Counted from the stretch's first letter, positions 16,579 through 26,221 are shown. The stretch: 64,000 bases of DNA from JBBPZK01 sp965219175 (GCA_965219175.1 CBDCNI010000001.1:3162001-3226000), one strand, 5' to 3'. Notes: generated by a model not told the origin, from the sequence alone. Program-made: numbers and translations.

Positions 16579-17094
16579 CTAGCGTACCGGCATCGTGGCC
16601 GCCCAGCCGCTGTCGGTCAGCGACGACCAGTAGTTGCTCATGAGCAGCACGAACTGCTCGCCGCTGGGCTCCGGGAAGTCGGCCGGCGGCAGCTCGCGCC
16701 GCTCGGCGGGCGTGCCGAGCCCGACCATGACCTGCTCGATGCCGCCCGGCGTATACCCGTTGAGCGCGTGGGCGTCGCCGTCGATGACCTTGAAGCTGTG
16801 ATCGGTACCGCGCGGCACCCAGACCGAGTCGCCGGCCTGCGCCCGTAGGGCATTGCCGCCGACGCGCATATCCAGCGTGCCCTCAAAGACGTAGAACCAC
16901 TCGTCGCAGGGATGCACACCAGGGGGCGGACCGCTGCCCTCGCGCATCCACTGCTCGATGACGCAGAAGGCGCCACCGGTCTGGTGGGAGTCAGCGAGGA
17001 TGACCCACAGGGTGTCGAAAAACCAGTAGGCCTGTCCGGTGTCGCGGTTGAGGGTGAACGGGCCCGGCGATGTGGTGCTCATTGTATCCTGCAT
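16579..17094 (-). CDS. cupin-domain protein, copy A
   Basis: This 171-aa single-cupin protein (FCVIEQWMREGSGPPPGVHPCDEWFYVFEG.. and DSVWVPRGTDHSFKV) is about 85% identical by eye to the cupin at 28044-28610. In this copy the first metal His of the HxH motif is replaced (GVH instead of HMH), so metal binding may be lost. AAGGATAACGC precedes the start at 17094. A TetR operator lies about 180 bp upstream, before the tetR gene, so TetR control is likely. Confidence 0.8.
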   Translation of the reverse strand: MQDTMSTTSPGPFTLNRDTGQAYWFFDTLWVILADSHQTGGAFCVIEQWMREGSGPPPGVHPCDEWFYVFEGTLDMRVGGNALRAQAGDSVWVPRGTDHSFKVIDGDAHALNGYTPGGIEQVMVGLGTPAERRELPPADFPEPSGEQFVLLMSNYWSSLTDSGWAATMPVR

Positions 17095-17274
17095 GCGTTA
17101 TCCTTTTCCTTTGAACGTTGGTGAAGTGTGGTTCTCGTATCGGCGCTGTCTACGTCATAAAGGCCCCTTCCTCGTTGCTCCAACAAGCAATCGCGGGTAG
17201 GTAGAAGTAGGCTCCTGCCCGTGGCGCCTTTCTCGAACCTCGTACCTTTCCATGGTCATGAATTTCTTCGTTTT

Positions 17275-17294
17275 TTAACTGTTTAAACAACCAA
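17275..17294. promoter_or_regulatory. TetR-type operator, site 2
   Basis: TTAACTGT-TTAA-ACAACCAA lies between the cupin gene and the TetR gene, upstream of the cupin start. Twelve of the sixteen arm positions are shared with site 1 and fifteen with site 3. Confidence 0.65.
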
Positions 17295-17319
17295 ATAGGA
17301 ATAAAAATAAGCTGCCTCA

Positions 17320-18015
17320 TCATTGTCCCGTCCCGATCACCCTACCGGTCATCTTCGCCAGTACCTTGTACGCCGCATCAAGGTCGAAGCCCTCCGGATC
17401 GGCCAGCTTCTGCAGGGCCAGCCCGTCGAAGCAGGACAGGATCACTGCGGCCAGGGCATCCTTTTCGGATTCGGACGGCCTCTCATCGGCTGTGTCGGCA
17501 ATCCCCTCTAGCGACTCCTCTATGCCCCGACGGCCGTACTCCAGGAACGATGCCACACCGGGGAGGAATTGGGGATCTCGCAGGCCCATGGCGAACAGCT
17601 CGTAGCGCAGCTTGTACCACTCGGGCGTCCTTGAGACCAGTCCTTTGGTGGCCGCGAGCGCCGCCTCCACCAAACCATCGCCCTCCACGACACTCTCCAC
17701 GTCGCCCTCCGGCGTTGATTCGATCAGACTCCTCATCATCGCCCTTTGCTCCCGGACGTACCCCTCAAGGGTCTCGCGGAGCACCGCCAAAAGCAGATCA
17801 TCTTTGCCGGAAAAGTAGTAGTGGATGAGCCCCTGGGCGACACCGGCCTCCCGGGCGACCTGCTTCATCGTCACCCGGTCGTAACCTTCCTCGGCCAGGA
17901 GCCTCCTCGCCGCCGCAACGATCCTCGCACGCCGGTCGGCGCTCCGGTTGGCATCCGGCTTCCCGCGTCCTACTTTCGTCTCATAAGTCGTTGTCTGTCG
18001 TTCTTGACTGTTCAT
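17320..18015 (-). CDS. TetR-family transcriptional regulator
   Basis: This 231-aa protein has a TetR HTH at residues 27-75 (RIVAAARRLLAEEGYDRVTMKQVAREAGVAQGLIHYYFSGKDDLL) and an all-helical ligand domain. The start ATG at 18015 lies within its own operator (18004-18023); the longer upstream frame would read across that operator. It should repress itself, the cupin gene and formerly the MDR stub. The ligand is unknown. Confidence 0.88.
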   Translation of the reverse strand: MNSQERQTTTYETKVGRGKPDANRSADRRARIVAAARRLLAEEGYDRVTMKQVAREAGVAQGLIHYYFSGKDDLLLAVLRETLEGYVREQRAMMRSLIESTPEGDVESVVEGDGLVEAALAATKGLVSRTPEWYKLRYELFAMGLRDPQFLPGVASFLEYGRRGIEESLEGIADTADERPSESEKDALAAVILSCFDGLALQKLADPEGFDLDAAYKVLAKMTGRVIGTGQ

Positions 18016-18023
18016 ACAACCAA
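18004..18023. promoter_or_regulatory. TetR-type operator, site 3 (autoregulatory)
   Basis: TTGACTGT-TCAT-ACAACCAA overlaps the start codon of the TetR gene. The position fits tight autorepression. The right arm is identical to that of site 2. Confidence 0.7.
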
Positions 18024-18240
18024 TATACACGTGACTCTTCGGTACGTCAAGGTCGAGAGGACAAAAAAGCAAAAATGGGTTCCAGGTTTGCGTCTTTTCA
18101 TCATGAGGGAAGGCGGCGATCCGGCCCCAAAACCTTGCTTTCGACAGTCCGGAGCAAGCCGCGCCATCGGCAGCGTTGCCCTGTTGGCATCCGAAAACTG
18201 GACACAAAAGGTTAGTCTTGTTGGTGAGAGCGGCGGGTGG

Positions 18241-20019
18241 CTACAGTCGCGGGATGTTGCGGAGGTTGGATCTCGCCAGATAGATCATGTTACCGATCCC
18301 GCCGCTCATTACCATCTTGCCAGTCGAGAGGGCGAACCCCTCGACTTCGTCTCTGGTGATGTGAGGTGGGATCTCAAGGGCGTTCGGGTCGGTGACGACA
18401 TCGAGCAGCGCCGGCCCATCGTGGCTCAGGACCGACCGCATGCCCTCGCGCACGTCGCCGGGCTCCTCTACGCGCACGGCGTGGAAGCCCATGGCCCGTG
18501 CGATGGCCGCGAAGTCCACGTCGTCGTGGTCGGTCTCGAACGGCGGGTCGCCAGCCACCATCATCTCCAGGCGCACCATGCCGAGGCTGGAGTTGTTGAA
18601 GACCACCACCTTCAAGGGAAGGTCGTGCGTCTTGACCGTCAGCAGTTCGCCGAGCAGCATCGCCAGGCCGCCGTCGCCGGACATCGAGATCACTTGCCGG
18701 TCCGGGGATGCGAACTGGGCACCGATGGCTTGCGGGAGTGCATTCGCCATGGTGCCGTGTACCCAGGACCCGAGCAGGCGCCGGCGGCCGTTGGGCGTGA
18801 TGTAGCGGGCGGTCCAGGTGCAGTTCATGCCGGTGTCGGCGGTAAAGACGGCGTCGCCGTCAGCCTCTTCGTCCAGGACCCTGGCGACGTATTCGGGGTG
18901 TATGGGGATAAGTTTGTCGACGTCGTGGGTATAGGCTTCGATGGCATGTTCGAGGTTGGAGGCGGTCTTGCGCAGCATGTCGTCGAGGAAGCCCCGATCC
19001 GTCTTCCGGTCGAGCTTGGGGAGCAACGCTCGGATCGTCTCGCCGACGTCGCCGGCAACGCCCAACTCCAGCGGCGTGCGGCGGCCGAGCCGGGAAGGGT
19101 CGATGTCTACCTGGATGGTGTTCTTCTGCGGCAGAAACGCCGTGTAGGGGAAGTCGGTGCCGAGGAGCAGCAGCACGTCGGCCTCGTGGCAGGCTTCGTA
19201 GGCGGCGCCGTAGCCGAGCAGCCCCGACATCCCGACGTCGAACGGGTTATCGTACTGTAGGATCTCCTTGCCGCGGATCGAGTGTCCCACCGGCGCCTTC
19301 AGCACGTCGGCCAACTCTAGTACCTCCTCGCGCGCCCCGGCGCAACCGATGCCGGCGAAGATGGCGACCTTCTCCGCCCGGTTGAGCCGTCCGGCCAGGT
19401 CGTCCACGGCCTCGGGCGTGGGCAAGGAAGGGGGGCGCGGCACTGCCGGAGCTGAGTGGCCGGTATCGTTCGTCGCGTCCTCGCCGAGTATGTCGCCCGG
19501 AAGCACGAGGACGGCCGCGCCGCGCAGCCCGATCGCGTGGGCGATGGCGATACGCGCCAGGCGCGGCATCTGGGCCGGCTGGGAGAGCATCTCGCACCAG
19601 TGGCTGGCCTGTTCGAACAACTGCTCGGGGTGGGTCTCCTGGAAGAATCCCGTCCCGATCTCCGACGCGGAGATGTGCGAGGCCAGGACCAAGACCGGCG
19701 CGCCGGAGCGGTGGGCGTCGAACACGCCCTGGATGAGGTGGGTGTTTCCCGGACCGCAGCTCCCCGCGCACACGGCCAGCTCGCCAGTCATCTGAGCGTG
19801 CGCCGACGCCGCGAACGCCGCAGCCTCTTCGTTGTGTACGTGAACCCAATCGATACCACCGTTCGCCGCGCCGCCGCTACGCCGCACGGCGTCCGAGACC
19901 GGGTTGAGGCTGTCGCCGACGAGGCCGAATATGCGGGTGACACCGGCCTGAACGAGCACCTCGACCAACTGGTCCGCAAGGGTAGGTTTCTTACCGAACA
20001 AGACATCCTCCTCGGTCAT
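18241..20019 (-). CDS. poxB: thiamine-diphosphate enzyme, pyruvate dehydrogenase (quinone)/pyruvate oxidase type
   Basis: This 592-aa protein has the three-domain POX layout: an N-terminal PYR domain with the catalytic Glu in HNEEAAAFAASAHAQ, a middle FAD/Rossmann-like domain, and a C-terminal PP domain with MSGDGGLAMLLGEL..VVFNN (GDG-x-NN, TPP and Mg binding). It most resembles PoxB-type enzymes that oxidise pyruvate to acetate and CO2 with quinone, but other TPP enzymes cannot be excluded. The ATG at 20019 lacks a clear ribosome site; a TTG at 20001 follows GAGGAGG and may be the true start. Confidence 0.82.
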   Translation of the reverse strand: MTEEDVLFGKKPTLADQLVEVLVQAGVTRIFGLVGDSLNPVSDAVRRSGGAANGGIDWVHVHNEEAAAFAASAHAQMTGELAVCAGSCGPGNTHLIQGVFDAHRSGAPVLVLASHISASEIGTGFFQETHPEQLFEQASHWCEMLSQPAQMPRLARIAIAHAIGLRGAAVLVLPGDILGEDATNDTGHSAPAVPRPPSLPTPEAVDDLAGRLNRAEKVAIFAGIGCAGAREEVLELADVLKAPVGHSIRGKEILQYDNPFDVGMSGLLGYGAAYEACHEADVLLLLGTDFPYTAFLPQKNTIQVDIDPSRLGRRTPLELGVAGDVGETIRALLPKLDRKTDRGFLDDMLRKTASNLEHAIEAYTHDVDKLIPIHPEYVARVLDEEADGDAVFTADTGMNCTWTARYITPNGRRRLLGSWVHGTMANALPQAIGAQFASPDRQVISMSGDGGLAMLLGELLTVKTHDLPLKVVVFNNSSLGMVRLEMMVAGDPPFETDHDDVDFAAIARAMGFHAVRVEEPGDVREGMRSVLSHDGPALLDVVTDPNALEIPPHITRDEVEGFALSTGKMVMSGGIGNMIYLARSNLRNIPRL

Positions 20020-20287
20020 TTTTGCAACGTTTGCCTAAGGCTCCAAGATACTCGTCGCGGTTACGGAGAACAACCTGTTCAGCGCACCGGGACTCCGGTC
20101 GACTGTTATCGTTCCGCGTCCCATCATCGGTGGACGCGCCAGACGTCCGCGCGGGACGCGGGAGTATAGGCCGCTCTCCCGGTAACTCAGGCGTTGGGCC
20201 CTTCGAAGGCGACTACTCCTAAGCCGTGCAGGGGGTTATCGTACATGCTGAGCCCTTTCGTAGGAGGTTTCAGCAGGACCGGTTTCC
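20020..20287. other. intergenic region between fumC and the POX gene
   Basis: No gene is seen. It holds the promoter region of the POX gene and the end of the malic enzyme-fumarase unit. Confidence 0.4.
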
Positions 20288-21853
20288 TCAGTCTGTGTCA
20301 TCGTTCGACGAGCCGAGCCCGAGGTCGCGCCGCGGGTCTCCGACCATGTCCTTAGGCACGACCACCTTATCGAACTCTTCCTCGCTTACCCCGCTTGAGG
20401 TCGCCGCCTCTTTCAGGGTCGTGCCCTCGTCCTGGGCCTTGTGGGCGATGGCGGAGGCTTTGTCGTAGCCTATGACCGGGCTGAGGGCCGTGACGAGCAT
20501 GAGCGAGTTGCCCACGTAGTCCTCGATCTTCGCTTCATCCAGCTCGATCCCTTCTATGCTGTAGACGCGCAGCTTCTCGGAGGCGTCGGCCAAGATCGTC
20601 GCACAGTGCAGGACGTTGTTTGTGATGATCGGACGCATCGCGTTCAGCTCGAAGTTGCCCTGAGAGCCGGCGAAGGCCACGGCGTTATCCTCGCCTATGA
20701 CCTCTATGCAGACCATGACCATAGCCTCTTCCTGGGTCGGGTTGACCTTGCCCGGCATGATCGAAGACCCCGGCTCGTTGGCCGGAAGGATCAACTCGTG
20801 CAGCCCGGCTCTCGGCCCGGACCCGAGCCACCGGATGTCGTTGGCGATCTTCATGAGCGAGACGGCGAGCGCCCGGAGCGCGGCGCTAGCGGCGACCATC
20901 GCGTCCAGCGACCCTTGGGCGGCGAACTTGTTCGGTGCTGTGACGAACGGGTGCCCGGTGAGGTCGGCTATCTCAGCGGCGACCTTCTCCCCGAAGCCGG
21001 GCAGCGTGTTGATGCCGGTGCCGACGGCCGTACCCCCGGCGGCGAGCGGGTAGAGACCTTCCATCGAAGCCTCTACCCGCTGGAGGTCGTCATCGAGTTG
21101 GGCGGCGAAGCTGGACCACTCCTGGCCGACGGTGATCGGCGTAGCGTCCTGGAGATGAGTGCGGCCTATCTTGACGACGTCCACCCACTCGGCGGCCTTT
21201 TTCTCTATGGCGACCTTCAGTTCTTTTACCTTCGGGATCAGGTGCTCGGAGAACTCCAGCACGGTCGCTATGTGCATCGCTGACGGGAAGGTGTCGTTTG
21301 ACGACTGGGACATGTTCACGTCGTCGTTGGGGTGGACGGGCGTCTTGGTGCCGAGCTTTCCGCCCGAGAGCTGGATGGCCCGGTTGGAGATGACCTCGTT
21401 GAGGTTCATGTTCGACTGGGTGCCGCTGCCGGTCTGCCACACGAATAGAGGAAATTCGTCGTCGAGTTTCCCGGAGATGACCTCGTCGGTGGCCTCTACG
21501 ATCAGGTCGGCTTTCTCTTCGGGAAGGTTTCCTGAGTCCCGGTTGACGATGGCGGCGGCCTTCTTCACGTAGCCGTAGGCGTGGTAGACGGCGACCGGCA
21601 TACGGTCCGAGCCGATGGAGAAGTGCTCCAGCGAGCGCTGGGTCTGGGAACCCCACAGTCTCTCGTCCGGCACCTTCACCTGGCCCATCGAGTCGCTCTC
21701 GACCCGGAAACTACCGTCCTCTATGAGGTCGCCGTCGTCGTGCTTCCCGGATGGCAACTCTATATCCGTCATCACGTAGGAGCCGGGGTCCATGGTGCTG
21801 TGTGCCGCCTGGACTTCCGCTGCGTTGGCACTTTTTGCGTTCATCGAAGCCAA
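20288..21853 (-). CDS. fumC: class II fumarate hydratase
   Basis: This 521-aa protein has the class II fumarase blocks GSGTQSNMNLNEVISNRA, HPNDDVNMSQSSNDTFPSAMHIA and the signature GSSIMPGKVNP. It interconverts fumarate and malate in the TCA cycle as a tetramer. It has about 45 extra N-terminal residues before the core (SDSMGQVKVPDERLWG). The start at 21853 is TTG, with AGGAGG inside the last codons of the malic enzyme gene; an ATG three codons later is possible. The three-base gap makes an operon with the malic enzyme certain. Confidence 0.92.
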   Translation of the reverse strand: MASMNAKSANAAEVQAAHSTMDPGSYVMTDIELPSGKHDDGDLIEDGSFRVESDSMGQVKVPDERLWGSQTQRSLEHFSIGSDRMPVAVYHAYGYVKKAAAIVNRDSGNLPEEKADLIVEATDEVISGKLDDEFPLFVWQTGSGTQSNMNLNEVISNRAIQLSGGKLGTKTPVHPNDDVNMSQSSNDTFPSAMHIATVLEFSEHLIPKVKELKVAIEKKAAEWVDVVKIGRTHLQDATPITVGQEWSSFAAQLDDDLQRVEASMEGLYPLAAGGTAVGTGINTLPGFGEKVAAEIADLTGHPFVTAPNKFAAQGSLDAMVAASAALRALAVSLMKIANDIRWLGSGPRAGLHELILPANEPGSSIMPGKVNPTQEEAMVMVCIEVIGEDNAVAFAGSQGNFELNAMRPIITNNVLHCATILADASEKLRVYSIEGIELDEAKIEDYVGNSLMLVTALSPVIGYDKASAIAHKAQDEGTTLKEAATSSGVSEEEFDKVVVPKDMVGDPRRDLGLGSSNDDTD

Positions 21854-21856
21854 AGT

Positions 21857-23515
21857 CTACTTACCTCCTGCGTCTACAGGCTCGTACACCGGTTCCCACA
21901 TATTGTCCTGCACCTGCTGGACGGGGTCGGTGAGGTCGTCCCCAGCGACTCCTTCCTCTACGGCGGACTTCACTACGGCGACGGCGATGGTCGCGGAGGA
22001 GACCCTCAGGTTCTCCACGTCCGGCAGAAGGGAGGCTCCGGGCTTCGTGCTGTCCACCATGCCGGCGACCGCTTCCGCCGCCGTGGTTATCATCTTGTCC
22101 GTTACGCGGTTTGCCCGGCTCGTTATGACGCCGAGACCCAGGCCGGGGTACAGAAGCGCGTTGTTTGCTTGGCCTATCTCGTAGCTCGTGCCTTTGTACT
22201 CTACCGGCTCATAGGGAAGCCCCGTTGCGATGAGCGTCTTGCCGTCAGTCCATTTGATGAGATCGCCCGGTACGGCTTCCGTCTTTTCGGTGGGGTTGGA
22301 GAGGGGGAAGATGATCGGTCGTTCGACGTGCTTCGCCATCTCCCGAATGATCTCCTCAGTGAATGCGCCGTAGGAGGTGGACGTGCCGATCAGGATGGTC
22401 GGGTTTACCTGCTTGATGGTCTCCAGCAGACCTATTCCGCCACCATCCTTATTCCAGCCCTGCACTTCGTCGGCCGGGCGTGCATAGGGTTTCTGGAAGT
22501 CGCGCAGGTCGTCCATGTCGTCGGTTAGGAGGCCTTGGACGTCCACGCACCAGAACTTCCGGTAGGCATCTTTCTCGGAGACGCCCTCGACCTGCATGGC
22601 CGCCCGGATCTGATCCGCGTTTCCGGTCCCGGCGGTCCCGGCACCGAAGATGAGTATGCGGTTCTCGGCGAGTGGCGTGCCCGTCACCTTGACGGCGGAG
22701 ATGAGTGCGGAGAGCGTGATCGCACCGGTCCCCTGTATGTCGTCGTTGAAGGTGCGGGTCTCGCTGCGATACTTCTCTAGGATCCTGCGGGCGTTGGTTA
22801 TCCCGAAGTCCTCCCAGTGGAGCATCGCCTTTGGGAAGAGCCTGGTCGCCACCCTGACGTATTCGGCCACGAAGTCGTCGTACTTCTCTCCGCGCACCCT
22901 GGAATGCCGGTTGCCGACGTAGAGCGGGTCGTTCAGCAGGCTTTCGTTGTTCGTACCCGCATCGAGGACGACCGGGATAACCCTGCCCGGATGTATGCCC
23001 GCAGCGGCGGTGTAGACGGCCAGCTTGCCGGCGGCTATGTCCATCCCGCCTACTCCCCAGTCTCCGATGCCGAGTATCTCTTCGGCGTCAGTGGCGACTA
23101 TGAGGTCCACCTCGTCCTCACCGAGCCCGAAGTTCTCGAAGGATTCCTCTATCCGCCCCGGGTGGTCCACGGAGAGGTAGACGCCTCGCGGCCCACGGTA
23201 CTCGTGGCTGTACAGCTCTATGGCCTTACCGACCGTCGGGTCGTAGACGATGGGTAGCATCTCCTTGAGGTGCTCGCCGAGCAGCCGGTAGAAGAGCACC
23301 TCGTTGCGGTCCTGGAGCGCCGTAAGGTAGACGTTCTTCGCCAGGTCATCGGGCTGAGATTTGTACTGCGAATAGGCGCGCCTCGACTGTTCGTCCAGGG
23401 TCAACACCCCGGGCGGAAGCAGTCCGGATAGCCCTAGCTTCTCTCGCTCCTCCTCCGTGAACGCCACGCCGCGATTGGATATGGACTTTTTGAGAACTTC
23501 TCTTCCCAGTACCAC
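21857..23515 (-). CDS. NAD-dependent malic enzyme
   Basis: This 552-aa large-form malic enzyme has VYDPTVGKAIELYS and GVYLSVDHPGRI in the N-terminal domain, the metal/substrate region VVLDAGTNNESLLNDPLYVG, FNDDIQGTGAI, and the nucleotide fold FGAGTAGTGNADQI. It decarboxylates malate to pyruvate. GTG start with GGAGG nearby. With fumC and the POX gene on the same strand it forms a fumarate-malate-pyruvate-acetate series. The regulatory triple repeat at 23570-23600 sits 55 bp upstream. A dead copy lies at 61300-61722. Confidence 0.92.
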   Translation of the reverse strand: MVLGREVLKKSISNRGVAFTEEEREKLGLSGLLPPGVLTLDEQSRRAYSQYKSQPDDLAKNVYLTALQDRNEVLFYRLLGEHLKEMLPIVYDPTVGKAIELYSHEYRGPRGVYLSVDHPGRIEESFENFGLGEDEVDLIVATDAEEILGIGDWGVGGMDIAAGKLAVYTAAAGIHPGRVIPVVLDAGTNNESLLNDPLYVGNRHSRVRGEKYDDFVAEYVRVATRLFPKAMLHWEDFGITNARRILEKYRSETRTFNDDIQGTGAITLSALISAVKVTGTPLAENRILIFGAGTAGTGNADQIRAAMQVEGVSEKDAYRKFWCVDVQGLLTDDMDDLRDFQKPYARPADEVQGWNKDGGGIGLLETIKQVNPTILIGTSTSYGAFTEEIIREMAKHVERPIIFPLSNPTEKTEAVPGDLIKWTDGKTLIATGLPYEPVEYKGTSYEIGQANNALLYPGLGLGVITSRANRVTDKMITTAAEAVAGMVDSTKPGASLLPDVENLRVSSATIAVAVVKSAVEEGVAGDDLTDPVQQVQDNMWEPVYEPVDAGGK

Positions 23516-23961
23516 TTTTCCTCCATGCCTCCTCGCTCTGTTGGAAGGTGTGTGAAAGGTATCGCGCAGGCGTGACGGGAGCGTGGCAACGGGCGTGCCA
23601 CTTGCACACGGACCATCGCGCCGGACTCTACAAGTTTAAGGCGAACCTGCCGTCTCTCGAAGAACGGGGACCGGACGATAACACGGCTGGGCTACGCCCC
23701 CGGTTCCGCCGCGTGGATTTTCGTGGTCCAACATCTCCGGCGGCGGTTCTTGGGTTGTGATAGCGGTCCTCCCGCGGCCTCTCCTCATCCGGCTCGACGG
23801 AGCTTTAAGACGAGGCCCGTCAACCTGGAACGCGCCAAAACCCGATATTGTCGGCGAGTCTTGGCTTGAGAACGTACAATACTTGAGGGCAGAGATCTGT
23901 AGCCTCGAAGGCCTTCGAAAGTTAAGCGTCCAGGGCCGCCGGAATCTCAATCATTGCCAGG
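23516..23961. other. divergent promoter region of malic enzyme and fused reductase
   Basis: No gene is seen. The 90 bp nearest the malic enzyme start match the region upstream of the dead malic enzyme copy at 61.7 kb (CCTCCTCGCTC-GTTGGAAGG and the triple repeat). Confidence 0.5.
23570..23600. promoter_or_regulatory. triple direct repeat (GCGTGNCA type), site M
   Basis: GCGTG starts at 23570, 23581 and 23593 (11 and 12 bp apart), each followed by NC. The second and third units also form the hairpin GTGGCA..TGCCAC. It lies 55 bp upstream of the malic enzyme start. Confidence 0.65.
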
Positions 23962-25719
23962 ATGCTGGCTTCGCCGGGCCGTCGTGAAAAGCGCAGGGAT
24001 GATCAAGGAGGTGACGTTACGCCGGAGACACCGAGAGAATCAAGCATCGACAAGCCCCTGATCCTCGCCGTCTGCCAGGCTCCAGAAGACCTCGCCCGCG
24101 TCGAGCGCGAGCTTCGCACGCGCTACGAAGCGGACTATCACATCGTGTGCGTGCTCTCGGTCGAGAGAGGGCTACGGGAGTTGCGGGAGCGCAAGGCGAC
24201 GGGTGGAGAGGTGGCCGTCGTGATGGCCGAGCAGCGGATGGATGGAACTAGCGGCGTGGAGTTCCTCGCGCGGGTGCCGGAGATCTTTCCGATGACCAAG
24301 CGGCTGCTCCTGGCGGCCCCGATGGATAGGGAGACCGGGGAGCTTCTGCCGCAGGCGATGGCGCTGGGGCGGATCGACTACTTCGAGTACATTCCGGGTC
24401 CACCGCCCAACGAGAGGTTCCACGAGGTCATCGCGGGCTTCCTGAGCGAATGGACCAGACCGCGGCGCTCCGAGGTACACGCGGTGGCGCGCGTCGTAGG
24501 CGAGCGGTGGTCGTCGCGCTCCCACGAGGCCAGGGAACTACTAGAGCGCCACGGTATCCTCTACGCCTTCTATGCCTCGGATTCCGAGGAGGGACGGGAC
24601 CTACTCGAACGGGTGGGAAAGACCGCCGAGAGACTGCCGGTATGGGTGCTGGCCGATGGTCGAGTCTTCGTAGATCCCTCTGACGAGGAGGTTTTGGACG
24701 CATTTCTCGGCGCCGCCCGCTCGGATCGGCAAGAATTCGACGTGATCGTCGTCGGGGCGGGACCTGCGGGCCTGGCATCCGCGGTCTACGCCGCCTCGGA
24801 GGGTCTTAGCACCCTGGTCGTCGAGAGGGAGTCCATAGGCGGGCAGGCGGGTACTAGCTCCCTGATCCGCAACTACCTCGGCTTCGCGCGCGGGATCAGC
24901 GGTCGGGAACTCGCCGGCCAGGCCTACCAGCAAGCCTTCCTGTTCGGCGCTGAGTTCCGCCTGACACGACAGGCTGCGGGACTGCGCCACGTCGGAGAAA
25001 TGGTAGAGGTAGCCTTCTCGGACGGCACCATGGCTTCCGGGCGAGCGGTGATCGTCGCCACCGGCGCTTCCTACCGCCGCCTGGGCGTGCCGGAGCTAGA
25101 GGCTCTGAACGGGGCTGGCGTGTTCTACGGGGCGGCGACTACCGAGGCCCCGGCCCTGCGGGGACGAGACGTCTACGTGGTAGGCGGAGCGAACTCCGCC
25201 GGGCAGGCGGCGATGCACCTCTCCAGTTACGCCGCGAGCGTCACGATGCTGGTGCGCGGCGGCTCCCTAAAAGCCAGCATGTCCGACTACCTGATAAGGG
25301 GAATCGAGGACGCGGACAACGTCCGGGTGCGGACGAACACCCGCCTCACGGGCGGGGGCGGTGCGGGACACCTGGAGCAACTCACGATCGAAGATTCTCT
25401 TACGGGACGCGCCGAGACCGTTCCGGCGGACGCCCTGTTCGTACTCATCGGCGCTGAGCCCCGTACCGAGTGGCTGCCCGGAGAGATCTCACGCGACGAG
25501 CGTGGCTTCATCGTCACCGGCCAGGACCTCCTGCGGGACGGGCGCACGCCAGCGCCGCTGGAGACCAGCATGCCCGGCGTGTTCGCGGTAGGAGACGTGC
25601 GGCAGCGCTCGGTCAAGCGGGTGGCCGCGGCCGTCGGAGAAGGTTCGGCAGCCATCCAGCAGGTCCACGAACACCTGAGCCGGGCTACCGACGCCGATGG
25701 AGCGCGGACCCGAAGATAG
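23962..25719 (+). CDS. fused receiver / thioredoxin-reductase-like FAD oxidoreductase
   Basis: This 585-aa protein has three parts: a receiver-like domain (about 25-160; DKPLILAVCQAPEDLARVE, VAVVMAEQRMDGTSGVEFLARV), a glutaredoxin-like linker (about 175-245; no CxxC), and a thioredoxin-reductase domain with FAD motif VIVVGAGPAGLASAVYAASEG and NAD(P) motif VYVVGGANSAGQAA. The redox-active CxxC expected before the second half is absent (FYGAATTEAP). So it is probably an NAD(P)H-flavin oxidase or sensor, not a true thioredoxin reductase. A strong AAGGAGG lies inside the frame at about 24004 without a normal start codon after it, so the start at 23962 is uncertain. Confidence 0.85.
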   Translation: MLASPGRREKRRDDQGGDVTPETPRESSIDKPLILAVCQAPEDLARVERELRTRYEADYHIVCVLSVERGLRELRERKATGGEVAVVMAEQRMDGTSGVEFLARVPEIFPMTKRLLLAAPMDRETGELLPQAMALGRIDYFEYIPGPPPNERFHEVIAGFLSEWTRPRRSEVHAVARVVGERWSSRSHEARELLERHGILYAFYASDSEEGRDLLERVGKTAERLPVWVLADGRVFVDPSDEEVLDAFLGAARSDRQEFDVIVVGAGPAGLASAVYAASEGLSTLVVERESIGGQAGTSSLIRNYLGFARGISGRELAGQAYQQAFLFGAEFRLTRQAAGLRHVGEMVEVAFSDGTMASGRAVIVATGASYRRLGVPELEALNGAGVFYGAATTEAPALRGRDVYVVGGANSAGQAAMHLSSYAASVTMLVRGGSLKASMSDYLIRGIEDADNVRVRTNTRLTGGGGAGHLEQLTIEDSLTGRAETVPADALFVLIGAEPRTEWLPGEISRDERGFIVTGQDLLRDGRTPAPLETSMPGVFAVGDVRQRSVKRVAAAVGEGSAAIQQVHEHLSRATDADGARTRR

Positions 25720-25912
25720 TACCCGGCGAACACCCACCGCCGTTCGGAAGGACCTTCCGTTCCTCTGTCCCTCAACGATTGGTCCAGTGCAGCGCTCGCT
25801 GGCTAGCCGTGGCAATAGAAGTAGACGGTCAACAGCGCAATGACAAGATATTTGGGCAGTCTCATAGGCAACTTTGATGTTCGTTTCATGGGCTGCTTTG
25901 CAGATCATGAAC
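25720..25912. other. intergenic region
   Basis: Nothing recognised between the end of the fused reductase and the AI-2E fragment. Confidence 0.3.
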
Positions 25913-26179
25913 TTACCCTGTTGCACCAAAAGCAGCGGGGAGCCTGTGCCATAGTAGGAAAAGCCCCACCGCCGCCGTCAAAAGCCCCCAAGCGCGACCC
26001 ATTCCCCGGCGGGCGAGGTAGTCAACCGGTGCGCTGAGGATGACCGCGAAGAGCAGCGTCAACAATGAGACGATCACGATTATCCGGATCGGATAGACGA
26101 AGTAAATCCCAAGCGGAACCGCGACCAGCAACAAGAGGCCGACGTATGCTCTCCAACCCTGTTTATCGGAATGTTCCAT
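25913..26179 (-). pseudogene. N-terminal fragment of an AI-2E (PerM) family transporter
   Basis: The 88-aa frame has two hydrophobic segments and a PerM-like stretch (VSLLTLLFAVILSAPVDYLARRGMGRAWGLL) as at the N-terminus of AI-2E transporters, which are normally about 350 aa. The sequence ends shortly after the second helix. It is likely a truncated gene rather than a genuine small protein. Confidence 0.5.
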
Positions 26180-26221
26180 CGAAATCCCTTCCCGAAGTAG
26201 ACATCCTACACGTTCGCAGAC

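Noticed and set aside
17746..19260. Plus-strand open frame of 504 codons
   Set aside because: It is opposite the POX and TetR genes and shows only shadow composition.
19247..19849. Arg/Gly-rich open frame inside the POX gene
   Set aside because: Shadow frame of a GC-rich gene in the same strand, low-complexity composition.
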